Positions 55,829 to 64,000 of a stretch of DNA of 64,000 nucleotides are shown here, piece after piece (within the stretch, counting starts at the first letter, position 1; every line of letters begins with the position of its first letter). The stretch comes from CAIWHR01 sp963786625 (GTDB lineage: Bacteria > Pseudomonadota > Gammaproteobacteria > Burkholderiales > Casimicrobiaceae), in NCBI GenBank assembly GCA_963786625.1, contig CAWAZS010000005.1, positions 186,001 to 250,000 on the forward strand. Reading direction: 5' to 3'. The translations under genes were made by a program, and so were the position numbers. The notes under the pieces are model-generated. The model saw only the letters and a program-made list of their open reading frames with translations, made no database searches and was not told the origin of the DNA.

Positions 55829-56245
55829 TCAGTCCTGCTTGCCCACCGAGTCCCAGGGAATCGCATCCCCGGGGTGCAATTCGTCGTAATGGGCGCGGAG
55901 CTTGAACAACTCGCGCAGGACCTCGACCGGGAAGCCCTGGCGATTGCCGCGTCGGTCGACGAGCAGGTCGTCCACATAGCGGCGCAGCGAATTGGGGTCC
56001 TGCCACATCGCCGCCATCAGATTGGCGATCCGCGGAAACTTGTACATCAGCGTGCGCGGCTGGATGTCGAGGGGCAGCGTGGCGGCCCATGCGAACGTCG
56101 GCTTGAGCAGGCCGTTGGCAGGCTCGGAGGTGCGCCGCTTGGTCCATTCGGCGGTAGTGTCCGGCGCCAGGGAATCCGGCCGTGCACCTGGCTCGACCTG
56201 AAAATCGTTCGCTGGAACGCGGTCAGTCCGGCGATAGATAGACAT
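55829..56245 (-). CDS. Conserved-looking protein of unknown function
   Basis: This 138-residue protein has a disordered N-terminus and a compact C-terminal part, KFPRIANLMAAMWQDPNSLR, RYVDDLLVDRRGNRQGFPVE and VLRELFKLRAHYDELHPGDA. I have seen closely similar unnamed proteins in betaproteobacteria, where the phrase DDLLVDRRGxRQGFPxxVLREL is conserved. No enzyme motif, signal peptide or membrane helix is visible. It diverges from phaM, with 278 bases between the starts that hold both promoters (GC drops around 56245-56270, ATATCCCTAT). Confidence 0.7.
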   Translation of the reverse strand: MSIYRRTDRVPANDFQVEPGARPDSLAPDTTAEWTKRRTSEPANGLLKPTFAWAATLPLDIQPRTLMYKFPRIANLMAAMWQDPNSLRRYVDDLLVDRRGNRQGFPVEVLRELFKLRAHYDELHPGDAIPWDSVGKQD

Positions 56246-56523
56246 GTTTGGGCACTAATATCCCTATGGCGGCAGGTCACCTGCCCGGATCCCGAACCCT
56301 ACGGGAACGTTGGTGTCAGCCAAGCAAGAGGCGGGCCAGATAGAGGCGGGCCAGATGCCCTCTGCGTGGCTCCGACGCGTTTGCCGTGTGCCGCCGATCG
56401 CGACAACGGAGCCCGTCGCCCCTCGGCCGGGGCGCAGACCGGGGTGGACGCGGTACGATAGACGGCGGCGGCAGGCCCGGCCGCATGGATGGCCGTTCGC
56501 CGGCCACGCACAGGGGGTGACGC

Positions 56524-56921
56524 ATGACGGAAGCAAAGAAAGACGAGGCGAGCCCGTCGTTCAACGACATCGCGCAATTCATGCAGCGGATGTGGAACCC
56601 CTTCGGGGTCCCGATGCCGGGATTCGGCATGCCGGCGGCTGCCGACCGGTGCCACCGGTGACGCGGGGACGCCCGTCGCGGGAATGCCCGGCGGCATGCC
56701 GTTCCCCAATCCGGCGGCGATGTTCGCGACACTCGACCCTGCCGAGCTGGGGCGCAAGATCGACGAGCTGCGGATCGTCGAAGGCTGGCTCCAGATGAGT
56801 CTCAACCTGATGCAGTTGAGCATCAAGACCATGGAGCTCCAGAAGGCGTCGCTCGAGGCCCTGCGTGGCAGCCAGGGACAGGGCGCACAAGCTCCCCACG
56901 CCCGCGGGACGCAAGCCCTGA
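56524..56921 (+). CDS. PhaM-like polyhydroxyalkanoate granule protein (two frameshifts)
   Basis: The protein begins MTEAKKDEASPSFNDIAQFM followed by QRMWNPFGVPMPGF, a Pro/Gly/Met-rich middle and a helical segment ATLDPAELGRKIDELRIVEG, WLQMSLNLMQLSIKTMELQK. These match PhaM, which links PHB granules to nucleoid DNA and activates PHB synthase. Frames change near 56652 and 56885. After the second correction the tail reads AHKLPTPAGRKP and stops at TGA 56919-56921. Read literally, the frame runs on into the next gene. The length is about 132 residues. Confidence 0.75.
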
Positions 56922-56959
56922 TCCCGAAGCAGTCCAACCCGTCGATTCGCGAGAGGCAC

Positions 56960-57610
56960 ATGGCACTGATCCTCTATTACGGTTCCGGTTCACCCTACGC
57001 CTGGCGTGTGCAGCTTGCGCTGGAGCACAAGGCGCTCCCCTACGAGCGGAAGGTGCTGTCGTTTTCCACCGGGGACACCCGCAAGCCCGAGTTCCTCGCG
57101 CTCAACCCCAGGCATCGCGTCCCCGTGCTCGTCGATGGCGACTTCGTGCTCTACGAATCCAATGCCATCGTCGAGTATCTCGACGAAGCGTACCCGGCCA
57201 CCGGCGCGCCGCTGTTCCCCGGCGACGTGCGCACCCGGGCGCTGGTGCGCCGGCTGATCAGCGAAGTCGACGACTATCTCGACCAGGCGCTCGACCCCCT
57301 GACCACGCAGGCGTTTTCGAAGAAGCCCGAGGAGCGCGACGCCGCCGCGATCGCCGCGGCGCGCAGCGCGATTGTCGATGAGCTGGCGCTGTTCACGAAG
57401 TCGATGCGCGGCGACTTTTTCGCGGGACCGCTCTCCGCCGCCGACTTCGCGTTCTATCCGGAGCTGGCCTACCTGTGGCGCTGCGAGATGAGGCTGCCCG
57501 ACCTCGATGCCGACGGCATGCTTACCCCCGAGCTCGCCGCATGGCGGAAGCGGATCGAAGGCCTGCCGTATTTCGACGCCACGATTCCGCCCCACTGGAA
57601 GAAGAGCTGA
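56960..57610 (+). CDS. Glutathione S-transferase
   Basis: This 216-residue GST has MALILYYGSGSPYAWRVQLA (N-terminal Ser/Tyr region), LNPRHRVPVLVDGDFVLYES (cis-Pro, Glu-Ser glutathione site), NAIVEYLDEAYP and the helical-domain box GPLSAADFAFYPELAYLW. It differs clearly from the GST at 45783. The frame is intact and ends PHWKKS. The PEBP-family gene follows after ten bases, suggesting co-transcription. Confidence 0.9.
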   Translation: MALILYYGSGSPYAWRVQLALEHKALPYERKVLSFSTGDTRKPEFLALNPRHRVPVLVDGDFVLYESNAIVEYLDEAYPATGAPLFPGDVRTRALVRRLISEVDDYLDQALDPLTTQAFSKKPEERDAAAIAAARSAIVDELALFTKSMRGDFFAGPLSAADFAFYPELAYLWRCEMRLPDLDADGMLTPELAAWRKRIEGLPYFDATIPPHWKKS

Positions 57611-57620
57611 GGAGCCGCCG

Positions 57621-58250
57621 ATGCGCCTATCGACGACCGCGTTTCGCGACATGGGCACCATTCCCGCCGAGTTCGCCTTCGGCGCGATGGACCCGGCGAG
57701 CCACGTCAAGCTGTCCGGCAACCGCAATCCCGACTTCGCCTGGTCGGGGCTTCCCGCGGGCACGAAGTCGCTCGCGCTGATCTGCCACGATCCCGACGTC
57801 CCCTCGCGCGGCGACGACGTCAACAAGGAGGGCCGCGTCGTGCCGGCCACGCTTCCCCGCGTCGACTTCTTCCACTGGGTGCTCGTCGACCTGCCGCCCG
57901 ACACGCCGGCGATCGAGCGCGGCGAGTTCTCCGATGGCGTGAGCGCACGCGGCAAACCCGGCCCGCAGGCGCCCCGCGGCGCGCGCCAGGGAACGAACGA
58001 CTACACGGGATGGTTCGCCGGCGACAAGGACATGGCCGGCAACTACTTCGGCTACGACGGTCCGTGCCCGCCGTGGAACGACGAGCTGCCGCACCGCTAC
58101 GTCTTCACGCTGTTCGCGCTCGACGTCGCGCGGCTCGACGTCGGCGGCGTCTTCTCCGGGGCCGACGCGCGCAAGGCGATGGCGGGCCACGTGCTCGCGC
58201 AGGCAGCCCTCACCGGCCGGTATGCGCTGAATCCCGCGGTCAGGCTCTAG
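57621..58250 (+). CDS. YbhB/YbcL-type PEBP-family protein
   Basis: This 209-residue phosphatidylethanolamine-binding-protein homologue shows NRNPDFAWSGLPAGTKSLAL, CHDPDVPSRGDDVNKEGRVV, FFHWVLVDLPPDTPAIERGE, GYDGPCPPWNDELPHRYVFT and a final helix DARKAMAGHVLAQAALTG. The ligand pocket residues DPDVP and YDGPCPP are intact. The insertion with VNKEGRVVPATLPRVDF is characteristic of a longer bacterial subgroup. GGAGCCG precedes the ATG. The cellular role is unknown. Confidence 0.88.
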   Translation: MRLSTTAFRDMGTIPAEFAFGAMDPASHVKLSGNRNPDFAWSGLPAGTKSLALICHDPDVPSRGDDVNKEGRVVPATLPRVDFFHWVLVDLPPDTPAIERGEFSDGVSARGKPGPQAPRGARQGTNDYTGWFAGDKDMAGNYFGYDGPCPPWNDELPHRYVFTLFALDVARLDVGGVFSGADARKAMAGHVLAQAALTGRYALNPAVRL

Positions 58251-58313
58251 CGCGCCGCGCGCGGGCCACGCGCCTTGCCACGGCTGCGCCCGCGGGCTCG
58301 GCCGCGGTCCGGT

Positions 58314-60145
58314 TCAACAATCGCGGCCAAGCCAGTCCGCGCGCCGCGCGCGCGTGTCCGCATCGGCGTCCTTGGCCGGTGCGAGCCAGAATACGTTGCG
58401 CGGATCCTCGGCGAGCGTCACCGCAGTGGTGACGAGCTCGTCGCGCCGGAACGCATGCACGGTGAGCACCTCGCCGGCGCGCCGCCGGCGCAGCATCCGG
58501 TCGATGGCTTCCACCGACGCGCGCAGGCCGTCGACGGCGACGATCGCATCGCCGCCCGCAAGCCCCGCCTGTTCCGCGGGGCCGCCGCTGAACACGTGCT
58601 GCAGCACGGGGCTCGCGCCGCCGGTCAGCGTCGCGCCCAGCCAGGCGCGCGACGGATCGCCCTCGGTGGTCCCGGCCGGCGCCTTGCCGCCGCGGTCGCT
58701 TTCGCTCTCTGCCGCGCGGCGGCTGACGGCGATGCCGAACGCGCCGAGGAGGTCGTCGAGCGGCGGCTCGTCGGTCCCGCGGACGTAGCGCGTGAAGAAC
58801 GACGCGAGCTCCGCGCCCCCGAGCTCGGTCGCGATCCTCTCGATGCCGTCCTCGGGCACGCCGACGCCGGAACGGCCGTGGCGCTCCCATAGCGCGTGCA
58901 GCAGCGCGTCGAGCGAGCTGCCTCCCTTGACGCAGCGTGAGGTCGAGCGCGAGCGCCACCAGCGAGCCCTTCAGGTAGTAGCTGATCGTCGCGTTGGGCG
59001 AGTTCTCGTCGCGCCGGTAGTACTTGATCCAGGCGTCGAAGCTCGCCTCGGCGATGCTCTGCACGCGCCGGCCCGGATCGCGCATGACGCTCGTCAGCGT
59101 TTGCCCGACGAGCTCGAGATAGCTCCGGGGCTCGATCACGCCGCTCCGCACCAGCGCGAGATCGTCGTAGTAGGAGGTGATGCCTTCGAACGCCCAGAGC
59201 TGACGCGTGTAGTTCTCGCGCGCCAGGTCGTAGGGCGCAAATGCCGCAGGCTTGATCCGCTTGACGTTCCAGCTGTGGAAATACTCGTGACTCGCGAGCC
59301 CCAGCAGGCGGCGATAGTCGTCGGTGACCCGGGCGGCCCCGGGTGCGGGGAGCTCGTCGCGCTTGCAGACGAGACTCGTGCTCGATCGATGCTCGAGTCC
59401 GCCGTAGCCGTCGCCGACCGCCGCGATCTGGAACAGGTAGCGGTCGAACGGCGCGCGGCTGCCCGGGCGCGTTGCCGAAGAGGTCGATCTGCCACCGACA
59501 GATGCGCGCGAGGTCGCCGGCGAGGCGATCGAGGTCCGCGTGGATGTGCCCGGTGACGACGATGTCGTGCACGGCGCCGCCCGCCTCGAACGACGAGTGG
59601 GCGAAGTCCGCCATCTCCACGGGGTGGTCGATCAGCTCGTCGTAGTTGTCCGCGCGATAGCGGCCGAAGCCCCAGAGCGGGGCGCCGGCCGGGCGCAGCG
59701 TCGTCGCCACGCGCCACCGGCGACCGGCCTCGCCGGGCGGCGCGGCGATCTCCACCTCACAGGGCGCATCGGCGCGGCCGTCGGGGCACAGGAATACGAG
59801 CGCGCCGTTGAAGTAGCCGCGCGCGGCGTCGAGGTACGCGCCGCGGACCGAGAGGTCGAACGCGTACACCTGCGCGACGACGGTGAGCGGACCGGCGCAC
59901 GGCGCCGCGCGCCAAAGGTCCTTCGCTTCCTTCTCGATGGCGACGGGTTCGCCCGCCGCTTCGGCGCGCACCGTGACGAAATGCCGGGCGAACTCGCGGA
60001 TCAGGTAACTGCCGGGAATCCACGCCGGGAGTCGGAAGCGCTGGCCGTCCGGCGCCGGCGCGTCGAGCGTGCAGCGCACCTCGAACAGGTGCGCGCTGCA
60101 ATCGAGCGGTACGATCCGATAGCGGGTCATTGGCAGTGAATTCAT
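58314..60145 (-). CDS. M61-family metallopeptidase with PDZ domain (two frameshifts)
   Basis: This peptidase of about 610 residues belongs to the glycyl aminopeptidase family. The N-terminal beta domain has RLPAWIPGSYLIREFARHFV. The zinc site is seen in LGLASHEYFHSWNVKRIKPA (HExxH), with WAFEGITSYYDDLALVRSGV supplying the third ligand. A PDZ-like domain near the C-terminus has AEQAGLAGGDAIVAVDGLRA. Frames change near 59465 and 58928. The start is uncertain: 60145 (MNSLPMTRYRI) or 60130 (MTRYRI). It converges with the PEBP gene. No signal peptide was seen. Confidence 0.88.
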
Positions 60146-60300
60146 GGCGCGGCTGTCCGCCAGCCGTTCAGCGCTCGCCATTCGCGGCGGATTCGCCTTG
60201 CTGCATGCGTTCCCTCGGAGGATGGATTCGCGCGAGGCGGGCGGAGCTTACACGCTCCTTGCTGCAGTCGCCAAACGGCACGGCGGCCACGAGCATGGCG

Positions 60301-61152
60301 TCACGACGGCGGCACGCGGTCGGCTGCGCGACGTTTGCGCCACTGCAGGAACGCGATCATCGTGACGCCCAGGCCGAGCGCATAGCTGATCACCGAGGCC
60401 GTCACGGCGGGTGGGGCGCTGTTGACGGTGGCGATCACGACGGCCAGGCCCGGATTGCGCATCGCCGCGGCAACGGCCGCGACCGGCCACACGGCGGGGT
60501 CGCGCCAGGCGAAGGCCGCGCCGATGGCAAGCGCACTCAGCGTTATCCCCACGCCGGCGAGCATCGGCGTCCAGCCCACGGCGGCGATAATCGGGGGCAT
60601 GTCGACGAGCACCATGACCGCCAGCGCCAGCAGAAGCAGGTTGCCGATGCGCCCCAGCGGCGGTTCGAGTCGAGCCGCAAGCCCCGGGCGAACGCCGCGA
60701 ACGAGCGCACCCAGCGCCATCGGCAGCAGCTGGGCGAAGAACACCTGGCGCCCGATGTGCAGCGGACTGACGGCGAAATCGGCGGCGAAGATCCAGTCGA
60801 GGATCAGGACCGTCGCCGGCACCGTCAGCACGGCAAGCATCACGATCGACAGGTGCAGCGCAGGCGCAAACGCCCGGTCGCCGCCGGCGTCCAGCGCGCG
60901 CCGCAGCGCAACCGGTGCCCCCGGCGAGATTGCCATGAGCACGATGCCCACCGCGACCGGCCCCTTGAGCCCGAGAAGCTTGAGCGCAAGCACTGCGAGC
61001 GCCGGCACGGGGACGACCACCGCGAACACCACGGCCGCCAGCACGACGCGGCGCTGAAGGGCTGCCGCGAACTGCTCGCGCCCGAGCATCAGTCCGAGCG
61101 TGAACATGACGACGAACACCGTCACGGTCGCGAACAGCCCGATCGCCTGCAT
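60301..61152 (-). CDS. Bile acid:sodium symporter-like (BASS) transporter
   Basis: This protein of about 283 residues has eight to ten membrane helices. Features are FVVMFTLGLMLGREQFAAAL, AVGIVLMAISPGAPVALRRA (the SPGGxxS-like crossing motif, here SPGAPVA), PPLGRIGNLLLLALAVMVLV and VAAAMRNPGLAVVIATVNSA (RNxGLA motif). These point to the BASS/AsbT superfamily, whose members carry organic anions with sodium. The start at 61152 (MQAIGLF) is chosen at the first helix; an in-frame GTG at 61164 is possible. The substrate is not predictable. Confidence 0.8.
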   Translation of the reverse strand: MQAIGLFATVTVFVVMFTLGLMLGREQFAAALQRRVVLAAVVFAVVVPVPALAVLALKLLGLKGPVAVGIVLMAISPGAPVALRRALDAGGDRAFAPALHLSIVMLAVLTVPATVLILDWIFAADFAVSPLHIGRQVFFAQLLPMALGALVRGVRPGLAARLEPPLGRIGNLLLLALAVMVLVDMPPIIAAVGWTPMLAGVGITLSALAIGAAFAWRDPAVWPVAAVAAAMRNPGLAVVIATVNSAPPAVTASVISYALGLGVTMIAFLQWRKRRAADRVPPS

Positions 61153-61469
61153 TGGAACGAACACGGGTATCCCTTCGCCTCGGCTGCGATCGCCCGGCAT
61201 CGACCGGGGCGTGTGATGGCGGGCCGACGCAGATCCGGCCGTTCCTGGCTGCGCCTTCCGCGGTGCCGACCTGCCGTCGCAGCCGGGCCGCAGCGGTCCG
61301 GCGCTTCGCGCACCGTCGGATCCGCGAATTTTCGCACGGCGTCGACCCTGATCGGAAGCCGATCGGCCGCGGCAGCCGTCCCGCGTCGGCGCTATCGTAA
61401 TTTCCTCTTCCGCGCGCTCCTGCGTTAGGATGTGCGTACGTTGTCTGGACGAGCCGCCGCGGGAGTGCG

Positions 61470-62411
61470 ATGACTTTCACCGTCTTTGTCGATGGCCAGG
61501 AGGGCACGACGGGCCTGCGCATCCACGAGTACCTGGGCCGGCGCAGCGACGTCGAGCTGCTGCGCATCGATGCCGACAAGCGCAAGGATCCGGCCGAGCG
61601 CGCCCGGCTGCTGAACCTCGCCGACGTCGCCTTCCTGTGCCTGCCGGATGCCGCCGCGCGCGAGGCTGCCGCCATGGTCGGCAATCCCCGGACGTGCCTG
61701 ATCGACGCCAGCACCGCACATCGGACCGCGCGCGGGTGGGCGTTCGGCCTGCCGGAGCTCACGCCTGGCCAGCGCGACGCGATCCGCGCGTCGAAACGCA
61801 TTTCGAACCCGGGCTGCCACGCCAGCGCGTTCATCCTGGCGGTGAGGCCGCTGGTGGATTCCGGCGTGCTCGGCGCCGACGCGCTGATCAGCGCGACGTC
61901 GATCACCGGCTACTCCGGCGGCGGCAAGAGCATGATCGCCAAGTACGAGGCGGGCGGCGACGCGAGGCTCGAATCGCCGCGGCCGTATGCGCTGAGCCTC
62001 GCCCACAAGCACCTGCCCGAGATGACGGCGCACACGGGTCTCGCGTCACCCCCCGTGTTCATGCCGATCGTGGCCGACTTCTACAAGGGGATGGCGGTGA
62101 TGGTCCCGTTGCATCTCCGCACGCTTCGGCCTGGCACCCGGCTCGAGCATGTGCACGAGATCCTCGCGGCGCGTTACGCCGGCGAGCGTTTCGTCCGCGT
62201 GATGCCCGCACGCGATGCGGACACGCTGGCCGAAGGCTTCTTCGACGTCCAGGCCTGCAACGATACGAACCGCGTCGACCTGTGCGTGTTCGGCAGCGAG
62301 ACGCAGGTGCTCGTCACCGCCCGCCTGGACAACCTCGGCAAAGGGGCGAGCGGGGCGGCGGTGCAGTCGATGAACGTGCACCTCGGCGTGGACGAAGGCC
62401 TGGGCCTCTGA
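61470..62411 (+). CDS. argC: N-acetyl-gamma-glutamyl-phosphate reductase, type 2
   Basis: This 313-residue dehydrogenase of arginine biosynthesis shows FVDGQEGTTGLRIHEYLGRR (NADP loop), DVAFLCLPDAAAREAAAMV, DASTAHRTARGWAFGLPEL, catalytic Cys116 in ISNPGCHASAFILAVRPLV, the ITGYSGGGKSMIAKYE segment and LAHKHLPEMTAHTGL with the catalytic His. The short length and TGYSGGGKSMI wording identify the type 2 family common in proteobacteria. The frame is intact. No other arg gene is adjacent. Confidence 0.95.
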   Translation: MTFTVFVDGQEGTTGLRIHEYLGRRSDVELLRIDADKRKDPAERARLLNLADVAFLCLPDAAAREAAAMVGNPRTCLIDASTAHRTARGWAFGLPELTPGQRDAIRASKRISNPGCHASAFILAVRPLVDSGVLGADALISATSITGYSGGGKSMIAKYEAGGDARLESPRPYALSLAHKHLPEMTAHTGLASPPVFMPIVADFYKGMAVMVPLHLRTLRPGTRLEHVHEILAARYAGERFVRVMPARDADTLAEGFFDVQACNDTNRVDLCVFGSETQVLVTARLDNLGKGASGAAVQSMNVHLGVDEGLGL

Positions 62412-62592
62412 CGGCGCTGCGGGAGGCGCGGCCGCAGCCGGGTGTCGACATCGGTGACGCCGGCTCCCATGCCATTGGCCGGCACCGGCGAATCGTGGAC
62501 GGATGGCGCCCCGAAGACGAATCGAACGTCCGACCTGCCTCTTGGAAGGGTAGCGGCAGCACCTCAGTTCGAGATGTCCGTACTTACCCAGA

Positions 62593-62636
62593 TGGCTCCA
62601 ATATGCCGATCAGCGCCTGGCTCCATTATGCCGATC
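62593..62636 (+). repeat. Two 19-base direct repeats, 25 bases apart
   Basis: TGGCTCCAATATGCCGATC (62593-62611) and TGGCTCCATTATGCCGATC (62618-62636) differ at one base and lie on the same strand. Sub-terminal repeats of the ATGCCGA type occur at ends of some transposons, so this may be an element scar or a transposase-binding site. A TTACAG box (62645-62650) follows. No transposase is visible in the window here. Confidence 0.6.
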
Positions 62637-62668
62637 GGGATCTGTTACAGTGCGCACCCCTTCCACCG

Positions 62669-62923
62669 GTGTCTGCCTTGCCCGAAATCCTGAATTGCCT
62701 CAAGCAATACGGTCAGCGACTCGACTCGGAACTCGCGAAGGAGACCGACGTGCCGATAGCGAAGGTCCGGCAGCGTCTCGCTGAACTGGCCGCGACGGGC
62801 GCCATCATCACCTGCAACGTGACCCGCTTCGAGCACGGCAAACGAATCGACGGTTTGCTGTGTCGCATTTCTGGTTGGGTCCCACCTCCAGCGCCCGGTC
62901 GAAAAGCGAAGCTGCCGGCCTAG
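62669..62923 (+). CDS. Small putative winged-helix DNA-binding protein
   Basis: This 84-residue protein (GTG start; the frame is also open from ATG 62603) has helices LPEILNCLKQYGQRLDSELA and PIAKVRQRLAELAATGAIIT, followed by a beta-wing-like stretch (CNVTRFEHGKRIDGLLCRIS) and a basic tail (APGRKAKLPA). This layout resembles short winged-helix proteins of the PapI/FaeA or ArsR-like type, often found near mobile DNA. The longer start would include the direct repeats as coding sequence, which is unlikely. A regulatory role is inferred from fold only. Confidence 0.55.
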   Translation: MSALPEILNCLKQYGQRLDSELAKETDVPIAKVRQRLAELAATGAIITCNVTRFEHGKRIDGLLCRISGWVPPPAPGRKAKLPA

Positions 62924-63282
62924 TCAGCAGTCAGACTCCTGCTTCAGAGTAGACGGGTGCATCGGGCGACAGTTTGCCGTCCAACGAGTCGTTGCGAACG
63001 TCCCAGACCGACCGTCGACAATCCCCCGGCGCGGCGCCGGGCAGGCTAGCACTCAGCGTCAACCGATGATGCGGTACTTGGGCAGGCGCCGCGTGGGGTT
63101 GAGGTTCCTTTCCTTCGGACAGCGATTTCTTATATCCTCTCGGCGCAGAAGAATTAAAGAACAACATGGATCGACGGTGCTCGCGCGCCGATGTGATCTT
63201 CGGTGAGCGCGATCGACTTCATAGAACCGTCACGCCGCCTTCCGGTTTGCAATCACCAGCCTATTGACCTGGAGCGTGCATC
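62924..63282. other. Lower-GC intergenic region before the FG-GAP gene
   Basis: No convincing gene is seen in these 359 bases. The minus-strand frame 62931-63167 is Pro/Ser-rich with no motif and is probably spurious. An AT-rich stretch at 63125-63165 (TTCTTATATCCTCTCGGCGC and following AATTAAAGAACAAC) is a likely promoter region for the exported protein starting at 63283. Confidence 0.5.
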
Positions 63283-64000
63283 ATGCCGCAGTATCATCCC
63301 TGTCGCATTGCTCTCGCCGCCGCGCTCGCGTTGTACTGCCTCGCTGGTCAGTCTGCGTCAGCCACGACAGACCTAACCAAGAGCGGGAGCATTTCCCAGT
63401 ACCTCACCCAAGACGCGACGCCCTTGCTGTCAATGATCGGGATCTGGAATCCCACGGGTGCAAGTGGTGAGGACATGGTCGATTTCTGGGGAGTCGCCAG
63501 GCTGGGCCCGAACCAGCTGCAAGGTATAGTGCTGGCCTGTTGGGCGTACTCCGGGTTCAGCAACACTGCGACCGCCATCACGCCCACCGCCATTGCGTTG
63601 CTTGCCCAGCAAGCAGATGGGACGCTCAACCTGGCAGGAGAGCAATTCCTGTCGTCCTCAATGGTCAACGGAGCGGGTTCCGTTTTGGTCGCGGACTTCA
63701 ACGGCGATGGGAAAGACGACATTTTCCTGGCCGCTCACAATGAAAGCCCCTTTATCGCCAAGGCCAGTACGGCTTACTTGTCCAAGCCCGATTCGACGTT
63801 CACCAAGGTCGCGCTGACCGACAGCGTCATGGCGCATGGCGCCAATCTGGCCACGATAAACGGCAAACCGACCGTTCTGGCGGCAACGTACTCGACGATA
63901 ACGAACCCGATCTATACCTATGACGGTCAGGGTGGATTCAGGGTCAATACGACCGCGGGGAACGTATACGGCAGTGCGGTCGCCGCTGCGGATTTTCTGG
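63283..64000 (+). CDS. Exported FG-GAP/VCBS-repeat protein (partial, runs off right edge)
   Basis: An open frame of 239 codons runs from ATG 63283 to the window end. The N-terminus is a signal peptide (IALAAALALYCLAGQSASA). The mature part contains an FG-GAP/VCBS-type repeat with a calcium loop, VLVADFNGDGKDDIFLAAHN, followed by a weaker repeat (TPNPIYTYDGQGG-like, AAADFL). Such repeats form beta-propellers in secreted or surface proteins, commonly binding carbohydrate or calcium. GC is lower and codon use less biased than in the core genes to the left. GGAG lies about a dozen bases before the start. Confidence 0.75.
   Translation, partial: MPQYHPCRIALAAALALYCLAGQSASATTDLTKSGSISQYLTQDATPLLSMIGIWNPTGASGEDMVDFWGVARLGPNQLQGIVLACWAYSGFSNTATAITPTAIALLAQQADGTLNLAGEQFLSSSMVNGAGSVLVADFNGDGKDDIFLAAHNESPFIAKASTAYLSKPDSTFTKVALTDSVMAHGANLATINGKPTVLAATYSTITNPIYTYDGQGGFRVNTTAGNVYGSAVAAADFL

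Noticed and set aside
56684..57610. PhaM-GST fusion protein
   Set aside because: Explained by one missing base near 56885. A proper PhaM stop exists in the neighbouring frame and the GST has its own start.
62931..63167. A 78-codon minus-strand frame
   Set aside because: It has Pro/Ser-rich, irregular composition, no motif and no clear ribosome site. It lies in a likely promoter region.

Overview
The window is high-GC (mostly 65-70 percent) DNA from a proteobacterium, most likely a betaproteobacterium of Burkholderiales or Rhodocyclales type. This rests on gene content and order: the run PP0621-pilS-pilR-ampD, the run yciB-bolA-parvulin, a PhaM-like granule protein, a type 2 ArgC, GltIJKL and TctAB. 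No rRNA, tRNA or CRISPR array was recognised.

Positions 1-750 hold the 5' two thirds of an ABC transporter gene of visibly lower GC, leaving the window on its left side. A scrap of an IS3-type transposase sits directly upstream of it. Positions 903-20636 form a copper/silver resistance island. On the minus strand it carries two CusF-like chaperones, a DUF411 protein and the cusC-cusB-cusA efflux operon. On the plus strand it carries cusR-cusS, a satellite set of small Met-rich or membrane proteins (with DUF2933, an isoprenylcysteine methyltransferase-like enzyme, DUF302 and an ABC1/UbiB-type kinase) and a copper P-type ATPase. A dsbC gene is embedded on the minus strand.

From 20710 the content becomes ordinary chromosome: uraD/uraH for urate breakdown, an SRAP DNA-crosslink protein, an EcsC-like protein, mobB, an outer-membrane barrel protein, moaD-moaE, dgoK-dgoA-kdgK for 2-keto-3-deoxy sugar acids, crcB-DUF190, a quinone oxidoreductase, NAD(P)HX repair, the gltIJKL glutamate/aspartate importer, purL, a large MscS channel, a PaaY-like hexapeptide protein and a compact class II ribonucleotide reductase. 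From 55639 down to 44119 a continuous minus-strand run holds a FAD oxidase, PP0621, pilS-pilR, ampD, yciB-bolA-parvulin, tctB-tctA, a glutathione transferase and gamma-glutamyltransferase. The right part carries phaM, a second glutathione transferase, a PEBP-family protein, an M61 peptidase, a BASS-type transporter and argC. The last 1.5 kb falls in GC and holds a short direct repeat, a small putative DNA-binding protein and the start of an exported FG-GAP-repeat protein that leaves the window on the right.

About 40 single-base frameshifts break otherwise well-conserved genes, including purL, gltL and nrdJ. They are best read as uncorrected sequencing indels, not as pseudogenes. Coordinates of such genes are given as one intact span, with approximate break points in the evidence.
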